A program made the translations under genes and the position numbers. From Erythrobacteraceae bacterium WH01K (GTDB lineage: Bacteria; Pseudomonadota; Alphaproteobacteria; Sphingomonadales; Sphingomonadaceae), in NCBI GenBank assembly GCA_027941995.1, contig CP115966.1:2666001-2730000 (forward strand): 64,000 nucleotides of DNA, read 5' to 3'. The notes under the pieces were generated by a model. The model was not told where the DNA came from. It searched no databases and worked only from the letters and a program-made list of their open reading frames with translations. Below, piece after piece: positions 7,883 to 16,324 of this stretch (position 1 is the stretch's first letter; each line of letters begins with the position of its first letter).

Positions 7883-7916
7883 GCGGAAACTCTCCCTGCC
7901 CAGCCGTCCTGCCCGG

Positions 7917-8468
7917 TCACGGCTGTGTTGTAGAACCGGGGGAAGTGACTTCCTGGCCTCCCGAAACCTCGGCAACGGAGAGTGCCGCCGTCACCACCAG
8001 AACGACCAGTACGATGAACGCAAGGGCCAGTCCGATGATGACGGCAAGGCGATAGAGGACAGCATGATCACCGTCGAGCACCCCGGGGATAACCCGGGGC
8101 TCGTGCTTCGCATCCCATGGCGCCTCGATCGCAAGTGGCGCCACATCAGCTAACACGAATTCCCCGGGTGCGACCCGGTCTCCTTCTTGCGGCGAATGGC
8201 GCTGCGGCGGCACTTCAGAAAAGCTGGATGCAGGAAACCTGTAGGCCTCGTTCCTATCTTTTTCAGGGACTTGCACCCGGTAGGCCTCTACCAGCGCGTC
8301 GAGACCCTGCACTCCGAATGCATCCTTCAGAGCGCGGATATGCTGGTTCACCCGGCTCTCGGAAATGCCGAGTTCGTGTGCGATCCGCTTGATCGGCAGC
8401 CGGCGATCGATGAGGGCAAGCACCTCCATCTGCCTGTCCGTCAGCGTCTGCGGCCCCGAGGGGGTCAT
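7917..8468 (-). CDS. LuxR-type HTH protein with C-terminal membrane anchor
   Basis: A 183-residue protein from ATG 8468, preceded by AGGAAGA. It begins with a GerE/LuxR-type helix-turn-helix at about residues 8-60 (LTDRQMEVLALID..LPIKRIAHELGISESRVNQHIRAL). A polar linker follows, then one strong membrane helix at about 143-168 (LAVIIGLALAFIVLVVLVVT) and a short outer tail. No receiver or ligand domain is seen. This is a tethered transcription factor that could be released by proteolysis or act at the membrane. Confidence 0.78.
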   Translation of the reverse strand: MTPSGPQTLTDRQMEVLALIDRRLPIKRIAHELGISESRVNQHIRALKDAFGVQGLDALVEAYRVQVPEKDRNEAYRFPASSFSEVPPQRHSPQEGDRVAPGEFVLADVAPLAIEAPWDAKHEPRVIPGVLDGDHAVLYRLAVIIGLALAFIVLVVLVVTAALSVAEVSGGQEVTSPGSTTQP

Positions 8469-8562
8469 GGTATCTTCCTGTCTGGGCACGGTCTTTCGTT
8501 TACCACTGTGTGCGTGGTTATCCAACCAACGGAGGTCGGACACGAAAGTGCCGCCTTAAGTC

Positions 8563-9756
8563 CTAGTCGGGCGAAATGCCCTTGCGCGACAGGTATCGTT
8601 TCACGTTTCGAGCGGCCTGGCGCAAACGCTGCTCGTTCTCGACCATGGCGATGCGGACATACCCTTCGCCTTCCTCGCCGTAGCCGACGCCCGGGGCGAC
8701 GGCGACGTCGGCCTCCGTCAGCAATTCCTTCGAAAATTCCAGGCTGCCCATATGCGCGAGAGCGGGCGGGAGCGGCGCCCAGGCGAACATCGAGGCCGGA
8801 GGCGCGGGGATATCCCATCCTGCCCTGCCGAACGCCTCGACCATCACATCGCGCCTCTTGTGATAGATTTCGCGGTTTTCCGCCACCACGTCCTGCGGCC
8901 CGTTCAGCGCCGCGCAGGCTGCAGCCTGGATCGGCGTGAAGGCCCCGTAATCGACATAGGATTTGACCCGCGTCATCGCGCCGACCAGTTCCCTGTTCCC
9001 GACGGCAAAGCCCATGCGCCAACCGGCCATAGAATAGGTTTTCGAAAGGGTGGTGAACTCAACCGCCACGTCCTTCGCCCCGGGAACCTGCAGGATCGAA
9101 GGCGTCGGCTTGCCGTCGAAATAAAGCTCGGAATAGGCAAGATCGGACAGGATCCAGACCTTGTTCTCCTTGGCCCAGGCTACCAGCCGTTCGTAGAAGG
9201 CGAGATCGACGACTTCGGCCGTGGGATTGGACGGATAGTTCACCACCAGCACGCTGGGCCGTGGCACGGTGAAGGCCATCGCGCTTTCGAGAGCGCGCCA
9301 GTATTCCTCGTCCGGCGTGGTCGGGATGGCGCGGATCGTCGCCCCGGCTAGGATGAAGCCGAACTGGTGGATTGGGTAGGACGGATTGGGCGCCAGCACC
9401 ACATCGCCCGGCGCGGTGATGGCCGTGGCAAGGCTGGCCAGCCCTTCCTTGGAACCCAGTGTGACGACCACCTCTGTCTCGGGATCGATGTCCACGCCGA
9501 AGCGGTTGCCGTAATAATTCGCCTGCGCCTTGCGAAGGCCGGGAATGCCGCGCGACTGGGAATAGCCGTGGGCCGTCGGCTTGCTCGCCACTTCGCACAG
9601 CTTGTCGATGACGTGCTGGGGCGGCGGCCGGTCGGGATTGCCCATGCCAAGATCGATGATGTCGCGTCCCGCCTTGCGCGCCGCGTGCCGCATCGCGTTG
9701 ACCTCCGCGATGACATAGGGAGGCAGGCGTTTCATGCGGTAGAATTGTTCGTCCAT
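8563..9756 (-). CDS. alaC: Class I/II aminotransferase, AlaC-like
   Basis: A 397-residue PLP-dependent transaminase. The PLP lysine is Lys239 in TTLSKTYSMAGWRMGFA. NYPSNPTAEV (about 173-182) and YGAFTPIQAA are also present, and the length fits fold-type I aminotransferases. Overall it resembles the alanine-synthesising AlaC branch (glutamate-pyruvate) and LL-diaminopimelate aminotransferases. The start at 9756 follows a GAGG site; an upstream ATG at 9822 lacks one. It is divergent from the PHA synthase gene. The amino acid substrate is not proven. Confidence 0.85.
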   Translation of the reverse strand: MDEQFYRMKRLPPYVIAEVNAMRHAARKAGRDIIDLGMGNPDRPPPQHVIDKLCEVASKPTAHGYSQSRGIPGLRKAQANYYGNRFGVDIDPETEVVVTLGSKEGLASLATAITAPGDVVLAPNPSYPIHQFGFILAGATIRAIPTTPDEEYWRALESAMAFTVPRPSVLVVNYPSNPTAEVVDLAFYERLVAWAKENKVWILSDLAYSELYFDGKPTPSILQVPGAKDVAVEFTTLSKTYSMAGWRMGFAVGNRELVGAMTRVKSYVDYGAFTPIQAAACAALNGPQDVVAENREIYHKRRDVMVEAFGRAGWDIPAPPASMFAWAPLPPALAHMGSLEFSKELLTEADVAVAPGVGYGEEGEGYVRIAMVENEQRLRQAARNVKRYLSRKGISPD

Positions 9757-9878
9757 CGGTCCTCGGCGTCGGTCAGGCGTTTGCTGCGAGAGGCACACTG
9801 CCTCATGCCACGTGCATTGCAAGCGGCAGACCTCTATAGCAATTCCCGATTGCCCGGCCTTCGAAGGAAATCTGCGTC

Positions 9879-11762
9879 ATGGACAAGAGCGACCCGCCCT
9901 CCCCCCCCCGGATGTTCGAGCGGATCTTCGATTTGCAGCGCGAGGCGGGAGAAAAGGTGATGGCGAGCCTCATGCCCGTCGAAGGTCAGGGGATGGGTGG
10001 CCCCCTCGCCGATCCGGGCAATATGGCGGAATGGGGCGCAAATGCGCTGAAGATGCAGACCATGTGGGCAGAGTTTGCCGCGTCGCAGGCGAAGAAAGCC
10101 ATCGAGCAACAGGTCGACACGCCGCCCGATCCGATGAAATTTGCCGGCTATCTCCAGGGTTTCCAGCAGAAGATGCCGGGGGCCGGCGCGCAGGAAATTC
10201 AGCAGTTCTGGGACGATGCCGCGGCGCTGTGGCAGAATGTCCTGGGGCAATTCACCGGCGCAGGCGAAGAAACCCCGGACCTGCCGAGGCAGGATCGCCG
10301 GTTCAAGGACGATCTGTGGCGCAGCCAGCCGGCCTATGCGCTGATCCACCAGACCTACCTGCTGATGGCGGAGCAGATGGAAAAGGCGGTCGACCGGATG
10401 GAGACCGCCGACAAGAGCCGGCGCAAACAGCTGAAATTCGCCGTGCGCGCACTGGTGGAAGCGCTGAGCCCAGCAAACTTCGCCGCAACCAATCCGGTCG
10501 TGCTGGAACGGGCGCGGGAAACCAACGGCGCCAGCATGGTCAAGGGTATGGAGCACCTGCTCGCCGACATGAAGAAGGGGCAGCTTACCCACACGGACCC
10601 CGATGCCTTCACGCTGGGCAAGAACATCGCCACCACGCCGGGCAAGGTCGTCCATGAAACGCCGCTCTACCAGCTGATCCAGTACACGCCCACAACCGAC
10701 GAGGTGCTGGCGGTTCCGCTGGTCATCTTCCCGCCATGGATCAACCGGTTCTACATCCTCGACCTGAACGAGAAGAAGAGCTTCATCCGCTGGGCCGTCG
10801 CGCAAGGAATTTCCGTGTTCGTGGTCAGCTGGAAATCGGCCGATGAAACCATGGCCGACGTGGTGTGGGACGATTACATCGCCGCGCAGATCGACGCGAT
10901 CGACCATGTGCGCGGCCGCCTCGACGTGCCCCACGTCCACACGATCGGGTACTGCGTGGCCGGCACGACCCTCGCCGCCACGATGGCGATCCTCCACCGC
11001 CGGGGCGAGGAGGACCGCGTGAAGAGCTGCACGTTTTTCACCGCCCAGGTCGATTTCGACCGCGCTGGCGAATTGCTGCATTTCATCGACGACAGCCAGC
11101 TCGCCAATGTGGAGGCGATGAGCGGCAAGGGCTATCTCGACGGGCGATACATGGCCGCAACGTTCAACCTGCTGCGCGGGACGGACCTGATCTGGAACTA
11201 CGTCGTCAACAATTACCTGATGGGCGAGGATTACCCCGCCTTCGACCTGTTGCACTGGAATGGCGACGTCACCAACCTGCCCGCAAGATGGCACGGCGCA
11301 TATCTTCGCGATCTCTACCGCGACAACAAGCTCGTGCAGAAGGATGCGCTTTGCGCCGGGGGTACGCCGATCGACCTGTCGCTGGTGACGACGCCAACCT
11401 ACGTCCAGGCAGGCAAGGAAGACCATATCGCGCCTGCCGCCAGCGTGTGGCGCCTGCGCGACCATTTCAGCGGGCCGCTGCGCTTCATCCTTGCCGGTTC
11501 AGGACATATTGCGGGCGTCGTCAATCCGCCCGAAAGCGGGAAATACCAGTACTGGACGAATGACGACCCCGATGTGACCACGCTGGAAGGCTTCGTGGAA
11601 GGCGCGACGGAGCATCCGGGAAGCTGGTGGCCCCACTGGGTGGACTGGCTGCGTGGACAGGCCCCCGCCACGGTCAAGGCGAGCGGGAAGCGCGTGCCGG
11701 GGAAGGGGAAGAGAGACCCGGTCATCGAAGATGCGCCCGGACGATATGTCATGACGCGCTGA
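9879..11762 (+). CDS. phaC: Class I poly(3-hydroxyalkanoate) synthase
   Basis: A 627-residue protein of typical class I PhaC length. It polymerises (R)-3-hydroxyacyl-CoA into storage polyester on the granule surface. The lipase-like box GYCVAGT puts the nucleophile at Cys359. The other triad members are Asp515 (GKEDHIAP) and His543 (GSGHIAG). The N-terminal 200 residues are the usual helical domain, and PPWINRFYILDL marks the alpha/beta core. The phasin gene follows 153 bases downstream behind its own operator region, so regulation of polymer and coat protein may be separable. Confidence 0.96.
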   Translation: MDKSDPPSPPRMFERIFDLQREAGEKVMASLMPVEGQGMGGPLADPGNMAEWGANALKMQTMWAEFAASQAKKAIEQQVDTPPDPMKFAGYLQGFQQKMPGAGAQEIQQFWDDAAALWQNVLGQFTGAGEETPDLPRQDRRFKDDLWRSQPAYALIHQTYLLMAEQMEKAVDRMETADKSRRKQLKFAVRALVEALSPANFAATNPVVLERARETNGASMVKGMEHLLADMKKGQLTHTDPDAFTLGKNIATTPGKVVHETPLYQLIQYTPTTDEVLAVPLVIFPPWINRFYILDLNEKKSFIRWAVAQGISVFVVSWKSADETMADVVWDDYIAAQIDAIDHVRGRLDVPHVHTIGYCVAGTTLAATMAILHRRGEEDRVKSCTFFTAQVDFDRAGELLHFIDDSQLANVEAMSGKGYLDGRYMAATFNLLRGTDLIWNYVVNNYLMGEDYPAFDLLHWNGDVTNLPARWHGAYLRDLYRDNKLVQKDALCAGGTPIDLSLVTTPTYVQAGKEDHIAPAASVWRLRDHFSGPLRFILAGSGHIAGVVNPPESGKYQYWTNDDPDVTTLEGFVEGATEHPGSWWPHWVDWLRGQAPATVKASGKRVPGKGKRDPVIEDAPGRYVMTR

Positions 11763-11827
11763 CTGCGTCGAAGACGGCCTTGTTTCAAAAAGTTGCGACG
11801 AACCGTGGCGCATGTGCGCCCGGTTTA

Positions 11828-11842
11828 TTGTGCAGCGCACAA
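11828..11842. promoter_or_regulatory. Putative PhaR-type operator 1
   Basis: A perfect palindrome TTGTGC-AGC-GCACAA lies in the phaC-phasin intergenic region. PhaR repressors of alphaproteobacteria bind TGC/GCA-type dyads before phasin genes, and the position 74 bases before the phasin start fits. PhaR itself is not in the window, so the assignment is inferred. Confidence 0.55.
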
Positions 11843-11873
11843 AAACCTTGTATTCGCATCTGCAGTATGTATA

Positions 11874-11889
11874 TTGTGCAGTGCAACAA
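11874..11889. promoter_or_regulatory. Putative PhaR-type operator 2
   Basis: A near-copy of operator 1 (TTGTGC-AGT-GCAACAA), 46 bases downstream and 26 bases before the phasin ATG. Two similar dyads in tandem suggest cooperative repression of the phasin promoter, relieved when the regulator is drawn to nascent polymer. Confidence 0.5.
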
Positions 11890-11915
11890 AACGATGAAGC
11901 GCAAGGATTGAGACC

Positions 11916-12740
11916 ATGGCAGATGCCAAGACCAGCAAGATCGATATCGCTGCAGAGAAGGCCTATGCCGACGCTGCCGCGAAGAAGGTCGATGCTCTGA
12001 AGGTCGATATGGAAAAGGTAGAGGCCGCGGTGGAACAGGACGCCAAGCCTGAACCGAAGGTCGATGCCATTGCGAAGGCCGTGGACGCACCCGCTGAAAA
12101 GGCGGAGCCAAAGAAGGCTGTCGCAAAGCGCAAGCCGGCTGTCAGGAAAGCGACCGCGAAGAAGCCGGTCGCCAAGAAATCTCCTCCGCGCAAGGTTGCC
12201 GCACGCAAGGCTGCCCCTGCGAAGACCACCCAACCGAAAACGAAGGCGGCGAAGCCTGCCGCCGCTATCAGCAAAGCAAAGGATACCATTATGGCTACCG
12301 CCCAGAACGCAAGGAAGACCGATTTCGTCGACACCGCCAAGACTGTTGCCGCCGACGCGCAGACCCGCCTGAAGGGCGTCTATGCCAAGGGCAGCGAAGT
12401 CGCCGGCGAAGTCGTCGAGTTCCACAAGAAAAACCTCGAAGCCATGGTCGAGTCGGGCAAGGTCCTGACCTCGGGCATGCAGGACATGGGCCGCGAAGCC
12501 GTGACCGACACCAAGAAGGTCGCCGAACAGGTCACCGAAGACGTACGCCTGATGGCCGCCGTCAAGTCGCCGACCGAGCTGTTCAAGCTGCAGGGCGACC
12601 TGACGCGCCGTAACCTCGACGCTGCCATCGCCTATGGTTCGAAGAGCACCGAAGCATGGCTGAAGCTTGCCAACGAGACGATGGCTCCGCTCACCAGCCG
12701 CGCCAGCGAAGCGGCAGAAAAGTTCAAGACGGCTGCCTGA
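11916..12740 (+). CDS. Phasin with histone H1-like N-terminal half
   Basis: A 274-residue protein in two halves. Residues 1-125 are Lys/Ala/Pro-rich (KKPVAKK, RKAAPAK and similar), like AlgP/histone H1-type DNA-binding tails. Residues 126-274 form a phasin domain (TDFVDTAKTV...LKGVYAKGSEVAGEVVEFHKKN...ELFKLQGDLTRRNLDAAI) that coats PHA granules. An ATG at codon 126, preceded by AAAGGA, could yield a short canonical phasin. The basic half could tie granules to the nucleoid, as PhaF and PhaM do elsewhere, though in PhaF the basic repeats are C-terminal. It is probably under PhaR-type control. Confidence 0.9.
   Translation: MADAKTSKIDIAAEKAYADAAAKKVDALKVDMEKVEAAVEQDAKPEPKVDAIAKAVDAPAEKAEPKKAVAKRKPAVRKATAKKPVAKKSPPRKVAARKAAPAKTTQPKTKAAKPAAAISKAKDTIMATAQNARKTDFVDTAKTVAADAQTRLKGVYAKGSEVAGEVVEFHKKNLEAMVESGKVLTSGMQDMGREAVTDTKKVAEQVTEDVRLMAAVKSPTELFKLQGDLTRRNLDAAIAYGSKSTEAWLKLANETMAPLTSRASEAAEKFKTAA
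12278..12293 (+). promoter_or_regulatory. Internal ribosome site and in-frame start within the phasin gene
   Basis: AAAGGA at 12278-12283 lies 7 bases before an in-frame ATG (12291), exactly at the border between the basic half and the phasin domain. Use of this start would make a 149-residue phasin of usual family length from the same message. Confidence 0.5.
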
Positions 12741-12790
12741 GTTCGTCCTGGCGATTGCCGGGTCAGTCCCGGCAATTTCGAAAGACATGA

Positions 12791-12827
12791 AAGGGCCGGA
12801 TGTGCATCACGCGCATCCGGCCCTTTT
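12791..12827 (+). terminator. Terminator after phasin gene
   Basis: A strong hairpin (AAGGGCCGGATG / CATCCGGCCCTT) ends in TTTT, 50 bases after the phasin stop. It separates the PHA genes from clpS. Confidence 0.85.
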
Positions 12828-12956
12828 CGCATCCCTGCGCCGACCAGACCGCCCCGCCCCATCCCGGTGCGCCACCATTCCGGCGCGGTTGCAGTACATT
12901 TCCGGCGGGAGGCCACCTTGCAACATGGCGTGCCATTGACGATATTGCCGGGCGAA

Positions 12957-13331
12957 ATGATCCAGACCCTTTCCCAATCCATCGATGCTCCGCGCCTTGC
13001 CGGTGAAGACGATGCCCCCGGCGGTCCCGACGAAGGGACCGAAATCGGCATCGCAACCAAGACCAAGGCCAAACCGAAGAAGCCCAGCCAGTACAAGGTG
13101 CTGCTTCTGAACGACGATTACACGCCGATGGAGTTCGTGGTGATCGTGCTGAAGCGTTTTTTCCGCATGGACATCGACGAGGCGACGCAGGTCATGCTGC
13201 ACGTCCACCAGAAGGGCGTCGGCGTTTGCGGCATATACCCATACGAAGTCGCCGAGACGAAGGTGAACCAGGTGATGGATTTCGCAAAGCAGAACCAGCA
13301 CCCCCTGCAATGCACGCTGGAAAAGGCCTGA
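12957..13331 (+). CDS. clpS: ATP-dependent Clp protease adaptor ClpS
   Basis: A 124-residue ClpS. The conserved core begins at about residue 40: [23 protein letters not shown], then [28 protein letters not shown]. This contains the N-degron pocket Asn-Asp pair and the ClpA-binding face. It delivers N-end-rule substrates to ClpAP in the cytoplasm. The N-terminal 35 residues are a flexible extension. The start at 12957 has a weak upstream site (GGGCG); a GTG at 12867 would add 30 unconvincing residues. Confidence 0.95.
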   Translation: MIQTLSQSIDAPRLAGEDDAPGGPDEGTEIGIATKTKAKPKKPSQYKVLLLNDDYTPMEFVVIVLKRFFRMDIDEATQVMLHVHQKGVGVCGIYPYEVAETKVNQVMDFAKQNQHPLQCTLEKA

Positions 13332-13335
13332 TCGC

Positions 13336-13842
13336 CTGAGAGAGCCCCATCATCCCGAACCCGAAGCGCCCGGCCCCGGACAGGAGAGCGTCTGGGACTA
13401 CCCGCGCCCCGCGATTGCGGAGCCGACCGATCGGCATATCAGGATCGAACATCGCGGCGAAGTCATCGCCGAAACGCGCGTGGCCTGGCGCACGCTGGAA
13501 ACCAGCCATCCCCCAACCTATTACGTCCCGCCCGCCGACGTGGCGACGCAGTTCTTCGAACCAAATCCCCGTCGTTCGCTGTGCGAATGGAAGGGGCAGG
13601 CGCGCTATTGGGACATTGTCCTTGGTGGCGAACGGCTGGAAGCGGCGGCATGGAGCTATGCCAGCCCGACCGAAAGCTTCGCGGGCATTCGCGACCATCT
13701 CGCTTTCTACCCCGAGCCCTTCGACAGGTGCCTGGTGGATGGCGAAATTGCGATGCCGCAGCCCAGGCAATTCTATGGCGGATGGATCACCAGCCGCGAA
13801 GCCGGACCGTTCAAGGGCGTGCCGGGCAGCCGTTTCTGGTAG
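13336..13842 (+). CDS. DUF427 domain protein, apparent CTG start
   Basis: About 168 residues of the DUF427 family (function unknown; fold is a small beta-rich domain). Conserved pieces: SVWDYPRP, then a strand-loop TLETSHPPTYYVPPADV, LCEWKGQARYWD, AAWSYASP and AFYPEPFD, ending GGWITSREAGPFKGVPGSRFW. The conserved N-terminal part (HPEPEAPGPGQESVWDYPRP) lies upstream of the first GTG at 13480, and this frame has no ATG, GTG or TTG before it. CTG at 13336 follows GGAAAAGG with 9-base spacing and five bases after the clpS stop. Either a CTG start or a lost ATG is implied. Confidence 0.75.
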   Translation: MREPHHPEPEAPGPGQESVWDYPRPAIAEPTDRHIRIEHRGEVIAETRVAWRTLETSHPPTYYVPPADVATQFFEPNPRRSLCEWKGQARYWDIVLGGERLEAAAWSYASPTESFAGIRDHLAFYPEPFDRCLVDGEIAMPQPRQFYGGWITSREAGPFKGVPGSRFW

Positions 13843-13955
13843 CCTGTCTGCCTGCCGTGAATGCATCGGCCTCATCCCTCGGGCGTCATGGGACATGACC
13901 CGGCGCGATTTTGCCGCTAGAGCGCGCCAGTGATGCCGGAAAGAAACCACCCGAC

Positions 13956-15212
13956 ATGTTGAAGATCCTGCCCGCGCTCGACCGCTATATCCTGCGGCTC
14001 GTCGTCGTGCCTATGGCAGGCGTGTTCGTGCTGGCAGCATCCCTGCTGCTCCTCGACAAGATGCTGCGCCTGTTCGATTTCGTTGCGGTCGAAGGCGGTC
14101 CGATCGGCATCGTGTTCAAGATGCTGGGCGCGCTGATCCCCGAATATGCCAGCCTCGCCATCCCGCTCGGCCTGCTGCTGGGGATATTGCTGGCTTTCCG
14201 CAAGCTCGCCACGTCGAGCGAGCTGGACATCTTCCGCGCGACCGGCCTCAGTTACATGCGCCTTCTACGCGTGCCCTATTTCATCACCGCCGTCCTGGTC
14301 GCGGTGAACATCGCGCTGGTGTTCTACATCCAGCCGATCAGCCGCTATTATTACGAACAGCTCGAATACGACCTGCGCTCGGGCGCGCTGGGTGCCTCGA
14401 TCAAGGTCGGCGAGTTCACGACGCTGGCCGACCGCATGGCGCTGCGTATCGAGGCGAGCGAGGACGAGGGACGCCGCCTGCAGGGCATCTTCGCCCGGAT
14501 TTCCGACGAAGAGGGCCAGGTCCTGTCCATTTCGGCCAAGGAAGGCGCCTTTCTCGCCACGACGGACAGCCCGGACACGATCATCCTGCGCCTGACCGAT
14601 GGCACCATCGTGCAGGACGAGGCCGATGCAACGCCCCGCGTCCTCAGCTTCACGCGGCACGATCTCCCCATCGACCTGCCGGCGATCGAGCAGTTCCGGC
14701 AGCGCGGCGATGCGGAACGGGAATATATCCTGCCCGAATTGCTGCGCATCGGCTGGGACAGCGGTGAGACGGAACAGGCGCGCGATGCGAGCCAGGCCAG
14801 TTTCAATTTCCGGCTGGTCGAGGTGGTCATGATGCTGCTGATGCCGATGCTCGCGGTCGCCCTCGCCATCCCGCCGAAGCGATCGACCAGCGCTCTGGGC
14901 GTCTTCGTCTCCATCGTGATGGTCGTCAGCTATCACAAGATAAACCAGTATGGCGAAGACATCGCGACGCTGGGCCGGATCGACCCGATCATTGCGCTGT
15001 GGGGGCCGTTCGCGGTGTTCGCTGCGCTTATCCTCTGGATGTTCTACCAAGTGGCTTACGTTCCGGGCGGCCAACCGATCGGAGCGCTGGAAACGGCGTT
15101 CGGGAAGCTGTCGAAGCGCGTGGGCAAGCTGTTCCGCAGGCGCGGGCGCCGGTCCGATGAATTCGCCTCCCCGCCGATGAATATTGCCGCGCCAGCGGCA
15201 CCGGCCGAATAG
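13956..15212 (+). CDS. lptF: LPS export ABC transporter permease LptF
   Basis: A 418-residue permease of the YjgP/YjgQ family. Two N-terminal membrane helices (about residues 20-40 and 55-80) are followed by SSELDIFRATG, the cytoplasmic coupling region, a large periplasmic jellyroll (about 125-270) and a C-terminal membrane block with PPKRSTSALGVFVSIVMV. Together with LptG and the ATPase LptB it pulls lipopolysaccharide from the inner membrane. The C-terminal 40 residues are a basic, low-complexity extension. lptG follows after 14 bases. Confidence 0.95.
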   Translation: MLKILPALDRYILRLVVVPMAGVFVLAASLLLLDKMLRLFDFVAVEGGPIGIVFKMLGALIPEYASLAIPLGLLLGILLAFRKLATSSELDIFRATGLSYMRLLRVPYFITAVLVAVNIALVFYIQPISRYYYEQLEYDLRSGALGASIKVGEFTTLADRMALRIEASEDEGRRLQGIFARISDEEGQVLSISAKEGAFLATTDSPDTIILRLTDGTIVQDEADATPRVLSFTRHDLPIDLPAIEQFRQRGDAEREYILPELLRIGWDSGETEQARDASQASFNFRLVEVVMMLLMPMLAVALAIPPKRSTSALGVFVSIVMVVSYHKINQYGEDIATLGRIDPIIALWGPFAVFAALILWMFYQVAYVPGGQPIGALETAFGKLSKRVGKLFRRRGRRSDEFASPPMNIAAPAAPAE

Positions 15213-15226
15213 GCGGGCGCGGCGGC

Positions 15227-16324
15227 ATGCAGCTCGATTTCTTCCCTTCGTGGACGCTGACCCGGTACCTGGCGAAAATGTTCGTGGCCCGCATCCTGGC
15301 GGTGCTGGTGATGCTGGTGCTCGTCCTGCTCATGCTGGACCTGCTTTCGACCAGCGGGGAAATTCTCGCCGTGGAAGGCAATGGCCAGGGCGAACTGCTA
15401 ACCTATGCCGGTTACCGGATACCGCAGCTGATCCAGCGTTTCCTGCCCTACTCCGTCCTCTTGGCAACCATCATCGCGCTGATCACGCTGAACCAGAACA
15501 GCGAGGTCATCGCCATGAAGGCGTCCGGCCTCTCGGCCCACCAGGTTCTGGCTCCGCTGCTGCTCACCGCGCTGCTGGTGTCTGCCATCAGCTTTGCCTT
15601 CAACGAACGCGTCGTGACCCGAGCAACCGCCTCGCTCAAGGCGTGGGAAGCAACGGAGTACGGCGCGCTGCCGATGGAGGAGGATGCCCGGCGCGGGCTC
15701 TACCTGACCGACGGAAGCGACATCTTGAGCGCGACGACGACGACGGGCCGCGGCGACCGGCTCCGTCTGCAGGGCGTGACCTGGTACAGCCGTACGGAAA
15801 CGGGGCAGATCGTCCGGCAGGTGCGCGCCGACAGCGCAGTCTTCGCCGGCCCGGGCTGGCGGCTGGAAGATGCGGTCATCTTCGATGTCGGCACGGCCGA
15901 AACGGGTGAGGCGGCGGACATTGTCGTCGCGCCCGGCATTACCCCATCCCAGATCGAGCTCGAAAGCGCGGATGCCGATGCGCTGGGCTTCATGGAACTG
16001 CGCGACTCCATACAGGCATACAAGGCCAGCGGCCGCCCTACGGCGGAACTGGAAGCGAAATGGTGGCACAAGTTGTCGGGCCCGCTGTCCGCCTTCCTCA
16101 TGCCGCTGCTGGGCGCTGTAGCGGCGTTCGGCCTCGCCCGGTCGGGTCAGCTGTTCGTGCGCGCGATTATCGGCATGGCTCTGGGCTTCGCCTACTTCGT
16201 GGTCGACAATGCCGCGCTCGCCATGGGCAGCTTCGGCGGCTATCCGCCGTTCCTGGCTGCATGGGCACCCTTCGCCCTGTTCTTCCTCGTCGGGGAGACC
16301 GTGCTCATCCGGACAGAGGAATGA
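15227..16324 (+). CDS. lptG: LPS export ABC transporter permease LptG
   Basis: A 365-residue partner of LptF with the same design: membrane helices at about 15-40 and 60-85, the coupling motif NSEVIAMKASG, a periplasmic jellyroll and a C-terminal membrane bundle with WWHKLSGPLSAFLMPLLG. It acts in the inner membrane as half of the LptFG heterodimer. Its stop overlaps the start of a GNAT acetyltransferase gene (ATGA). Confidence 0.95.
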   Translation: MQLDFFPSWTLTRYLAKMFVARILAVLVMLVLVLLMLDLLSTSGEILAVEGNGQGELLTYAGYRIPQLIQRFLPYSVLLATIIALITLNQNSEVIAMKASGLSAHQVLAPLLLTALLVSAISFAFNERVVTRATASLKAWEATEYGALPMEEDARRGLYLTDGSDILSATTTTGRGDRLRLQGVTWYSRTETGQIVRQVRADSAVFAGPGWRLEDAVIFDVGTAETGEAADIVVAPGITPSQIELESADADALGFMELRDSIQAYKASGRPTAELEAKWWHKLSGPLSAFLMPLLGAVAAFGLARSGQLFVRAIIGMALGFAYFVVDNAALAMGSFGGYPPFLAAWAPFALFFLVGETVLIRTEE

